Shown here in pieces: positions 61,836-64,000 of a stretch of 64,000 bases of DNA (position 1 is the stretch's first letter; every line of letters starts with the position of its first letter). The stretch is from VBWE01 sp943372645 (GTDB lineage Bacteria > Bacteroidota > Bacteroidia > Palsa-965). Below the pieces are notes generated by a model that was not told where the DNA came from, did not search any database, and worked only from the letters and a program-made list of their open reading frames with translations. The stretch covers positions 56,553-120,552 of the forward strand of contig CALRZN010000018.1 of NCBI GenBank assembly GCA_943372645.1, read 5' to 3'. Both the position numbers and the translations under genes were made by a program.

Positions 61836-62390
61836 ATGCAGTTTGATGAATGTTATTTGCTCGGCTACATTTCCCGGGTAAGCGGATTAAAAGGCGAACT
61901 TGTTTTTCAGCTCGATGTGGATGATCCTTCGCGCTACCGCACCATGGAATCGGTTTTCATTGCGAAAAACAATGCACTTATTCCTTTTTTTGTAAAACAC
62001 ATCCGCATCAGCGGCCGCACAGCCACGGTGCAGCTCGACGGTATTACACACATTGACCAGGCCAAGGCATACACCGGCCTCGAGTTGTACATGCCCCTCA
62101 GCAATCTTCCACCGCTTACCGGAAACCAGTTTTACCTGCATGAAGTGCCCGGGTTTGAAGTTATTGACACGCTATGGGGCAAGGTTGGTGTGCTCGAGCG
62201 CGTGATTGAAATGCCGAACCAGTTGCTGCTGCAGGTGATGAACGGCCGCCGCGAAGTGCTTATTCCGCTGGCACAAGGTGTGCTCGAAAAACTCGACCGC
62301 GAAAACCGCACGATGTATATTAATGCGCCGGAAGGACTCATTGCGATTTATCTTTCGCCAGGCAGTTCGCCCGATGAATTGGAAAACTGA
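61836..62390 (+). CDS. rimM: 16S rRNA processing protein RimM
   Basis: 184 residues, normal. It assists late assembly of the 30S subunit head. ECYLLGYISRVSGLKGELVF is the N-terminal RimM barrel; FYLHEVPGFEVIDTLWGKVG and VLIPLAQGVLEKLDRENRTM belong to the PRC-barrel half. It lacks the rpsP and trmD neighbours seen in many bacteria; here it sits between tamB and a tRNA methyltransferase. Confidence 0.95.
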   Translation: MQFDECYLLGYISRVSGLKGELVFQLDVDDPSRYRTMESVFIAKNNALIPFFVKHIRISGRTATVQLDGITHIDQAKAYTGLELYMPLSNLPPLTGNQFYLHEVPGFEVIDTLWGKVGVLERVIEMPNQLLLQVMNGRREVLIPLAQGVLEKLDRENRTMYINAPEGLIAIYLSPGSSPDELEN

Positions 62391-62477
62391 ATAAAAGGTT
62401 TTACATTAGCTAAACAGATGCAGTAATTGCGGGTTGTGATTTCCCGGAACTGCACTGCCCCGCCGTTGAACCGTTTT

Positions 62478-63197
62478 ATGGCTAATACCAGCTTTGCGTT
62501 TAAACAATTCAGTATAAATCAGGACCGGTGTGCCATGAAAGTGGGCACCGATGGCGTGCTGATCGGCGCCTGGGTAAAAACCGAAAACGTAAAAAATGTC
62601 CTCGATGTCGGAACCGGAACCGGGCTTATCGCCCTGATGATGGCCCAGAAATCGGCTGCTCATGTTGATGCCATTGACATTGATGCGGTGGCCTGCGAAC
62701 AGGCCCGTGAAAATGTGGCCGACAGTCCCTGGCCCGACCGTGTAACCATTATCCAGTCGTCGCTGCAGGATTATGCACGTACTTCCGGCAAAAAATATGA
62801 CCTTATCGTAAGCAACCCGCCGTATTTTGTGGCTTCGTCAAAAGCTTCGGAAGAAGCCCGCACCAAGGCCCGTCATGCCGACCTGCTGCCGTTTGAGGAA
62901 CTGATAGACGGGGTGGTGGACCTGCTTGAGCGCGACGGGCGTTTTTGTGTGATATTGCCGCTGAAGGAAGGCGAAATCTTCCGCGAACTGGCCGCAGCCC
63001 GCAAACTCTTCCTGAATACGCTCGTACGGGTGCGCACCACGGCTGAAAAAACGGAAAAACGGCTGATGATGAAATTCAGCTTCGAACGGAAAACGTTTTC
63101 AGAAACCACGCTGACCATTGAAAAAGACAGTTTAAACGAACATAATTATACGGATGAGTACCGGGAGCTGACGAAAGCATTTTATTTGTACTTTTGA
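62478..63197 (+). CDS. tRNA1(Val) (adenine(37)-N6)-methyltransferase-like (YfiC/TrmN6 family)
   Basis: 239 residues. Class I SAM-dependent methyltransferase with motif I VLDVGTGTGLIALMMAQKSA (about 38-57) and the amino-methyltransferase motif NPPY in KYDLIVSNPPYFVASSKASE (about 116). FKQFSINQDRCAMKVGTDGV is the characteristic N-terminal signature. It methylates A37 of tRNA1(Val). The start at 62478 (MANTSFAFK) fits the family; upstream frame has no homology-like sequence. Confidence 0.9.
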   Translation: MANTSFAFKQFSINQDRCAMKVGTDGVLIGAWVKTENVKNVLDVGTGTGLIALMMAQKSAAHVDAIDIDAVACEQARENVADSPWPDRVTIIQSSLQDYARTSGKKYDLIVSNPPYFVASSKASEEARTKARHADLLPFEELIDGVVDLLERDGRFCVILPLKEGEIFRELAAARKLFLNTLVRVRTTAEKTEKRLMMKFSFERKTFSETTLTIEKDSLNEHNYTDEYRELTKAFYLYF

Positions 63198-63285
63198 TAC
63201 CGAGATACGATTTTAACTTTTAGTGTTTTATAATAGTATAGCGTTAATAAGTAAGACGAAGTGTTAATAAATAGCCCGCAATTGA

Positions 63286-63317
63286 TTTGCATCACGCAAT
63301 AACATTTCCTCTCTTTG
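63286..63317 (+). promoter_or_regulatory. candidate recA promoter
   Basis: TTTG (63286-63289), a 20-nt spacer and TCTCTTTG (63310-63317), one mismatch from TAnnTTTG, 64 nt before the recA ATG. No LexA-box is recognised with confidence. Confidence 0.4.
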
Positions 63318-63381
63318 CATAGAATTTAAAGCTGTATATCAGGCAATTATTAATTTTTATTCCATTTTAAACGTTCACACC

Positions 63382-64000
63382 ATGAGCAAAGAAAAAGAAG
63401 TAAACAAAGAAAAGCTGAAAGCACTCCAATTGACAATTGACAAACTGGAAAAGACCTATGGTAAAGGCACCATCATGAAACTGGGTGACAATGCCATTGA
63501 ACCGATGGAAATTATTCCGACGGGCTCTTTATCACTTGACATTGCATTGGGTGTAGGTGGATACCCGAAAGGTCGTATCGTAGAGATTTATGGACCGGAA
63601 TCGTCCGGTAAAACCACGCTGGCTATCCATGCCATTGCTGAAGTACAGAAACAGGGCGGCATTGCGGCCATCATCGACGCAGAACATGCGTTTGACCGTT
63701 TCTATGCGCAGAAACTCGGCGTAAACATTGAATCGTTACTGATTTCACAGCCCGACAACGGCGAACAGGCACTCGAAATTGCCGATAACCTGATCCGTTC
63801 CGGCGCCATTGATATGGTTGTTATTGACTCGGTTGCAGCACTTACGCCCAAAGCAGAAATTGAAGGCGAAATGGGCGAATCGAAAATGGGTTTGCAGGCC
63901 CGCCTCATGTCGCAGGCACTGCGCAAACTTACCGCAAACATCAACCGCACCGGCTGCTGCTGCATCTTCATCAACCAGCTCCGCGAAAAAATCGGCGTCA
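63382..64000 (+). CDS. recA: recombinase RecA, partial (3' part outside window)
   Basis: 206 codons before the window edge. It drives homologous recombination and the SOS response. IYGPESSGKTTLAIHAIAEV holds Walker A (about residue 72), IDAEHAFDRFYAQKLGVNIE and MVVIDSVAALTPKAEIEGEM (Walker B and L1 region) follow, and CCCIFINQLREKIGV is near the cut. The triple Cys in GCCCIFINQ is a little unusual but does not touch a catalytic residue. All visible motifs are intact. Confidence 0.97.
   Translation, partial: MSKEKEVNKEKLKALQLTIDKLEKTYGKGTIMKLGDNAIEPMEIIPTGSLSLDIALGVGGYPKGRIVEIYGPESSGKTTLAIHAIAEVQKQGGIAAIIDAEHAFDRFYAQKLGVNIESLLISQPDNGEQALEIADNLIRSGAIDMVVIDSVAALTPKAEIEGEMGESKMGLQARLMSQALRKLTANINRTGCCCIFINQLREKIGV

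Overview
The window comes from the chromosome of a member of the Bacteroidota, with a GC content of roughly one half by eye. The evidence is type IX secretion (T9SS) cargo with type A and type B (CHU_C, gliding-motility-associated) C-terminal signals, a PorP/SprF protein, a TonB-dependent receptor with a carboxypeptidase-regulatory domain, ZapA next to RNase Y, and many copies of the phylum-specific promoter -7 element TAnnTTTG, several with a TTG or TTTG box 17-20 nt upstream. Shine-Dalgarno sequences are not evident. The exact lineage cannot be fixed from the sequence; a free-living, probably gliding or adhesive organism fits. Both ends are cut inside genes: a TonB-dependent receptor at the left and recA at the right.

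1-10.7 kb is a cell-surface block. It holds the receptor and a small secreted partner on the minus strand, then a type A T9SS cargo protein and a three-gene unit: a 1427-residue protein with eleven Ig-like repeats and a type B signal, a PorP/SprF protein, and a PorE-like TPR/beta-propeller protein that ends in a SPOR domain instead of the usual OmpA-like domain. 10.7-18.6 kb holds a small lipoprotein, an M23 peptidase, and five adjacent secreted proteins built from MORN-like repeats and TonB C-terminal domains. 18.7-21.1 kb is a coiled-coil protein, zapA and rny. 21.1-22.7 kb is accessory: a PDDEXK nuclease gene with two palindromes inside its reading frame, and a small membrane protein.

22.9-34.3 kb is a polysaccharide locus. 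Nine genes overlap head to tail (flippase, GNAT-like, deacetylase-like, hexapeptide acyltransferase, polymerase/ligase, two GT4, second ligase, GT2), then comes a RelE/ParE-type toxin-antitoxin pair, then a DegT aminotransferase and the initiating sugar-phosphate transferase. 34.3-45.4 kb is mixed: a GxxExxY gene flanked by short repeats, a SirB1-like transglutaminase-fold protein, a nucleoside phosphorylase, two universal stress proteins with clear terminators, a DUF4197 lipoprotein, cinA, a methyltransferase, an SDR, a cysteine-rich small protein, a PLP enzyme and a membrane protein.

45.5-46.36 kb has no convincing gene. It holds a nested 161-bp palindrome and a GC-rich stretch with many strong hairpins, just upstream of an XRE-S24 regulator with a candidate operator over its promoter. 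From 46.4 kb to the end the content is mainly housekeeping: guaA, a LysM/periplasmic-binding fusion, hemF, a second giant type B cargo protein with eight PKD domains, a sugar kinase, tsaD, tamB, rimM, a tRNA methyltransferase and recA. At several of these genes the -7 element ends only 4-8 nt before the start codon, which suggests nearly leaderless mRNAs.
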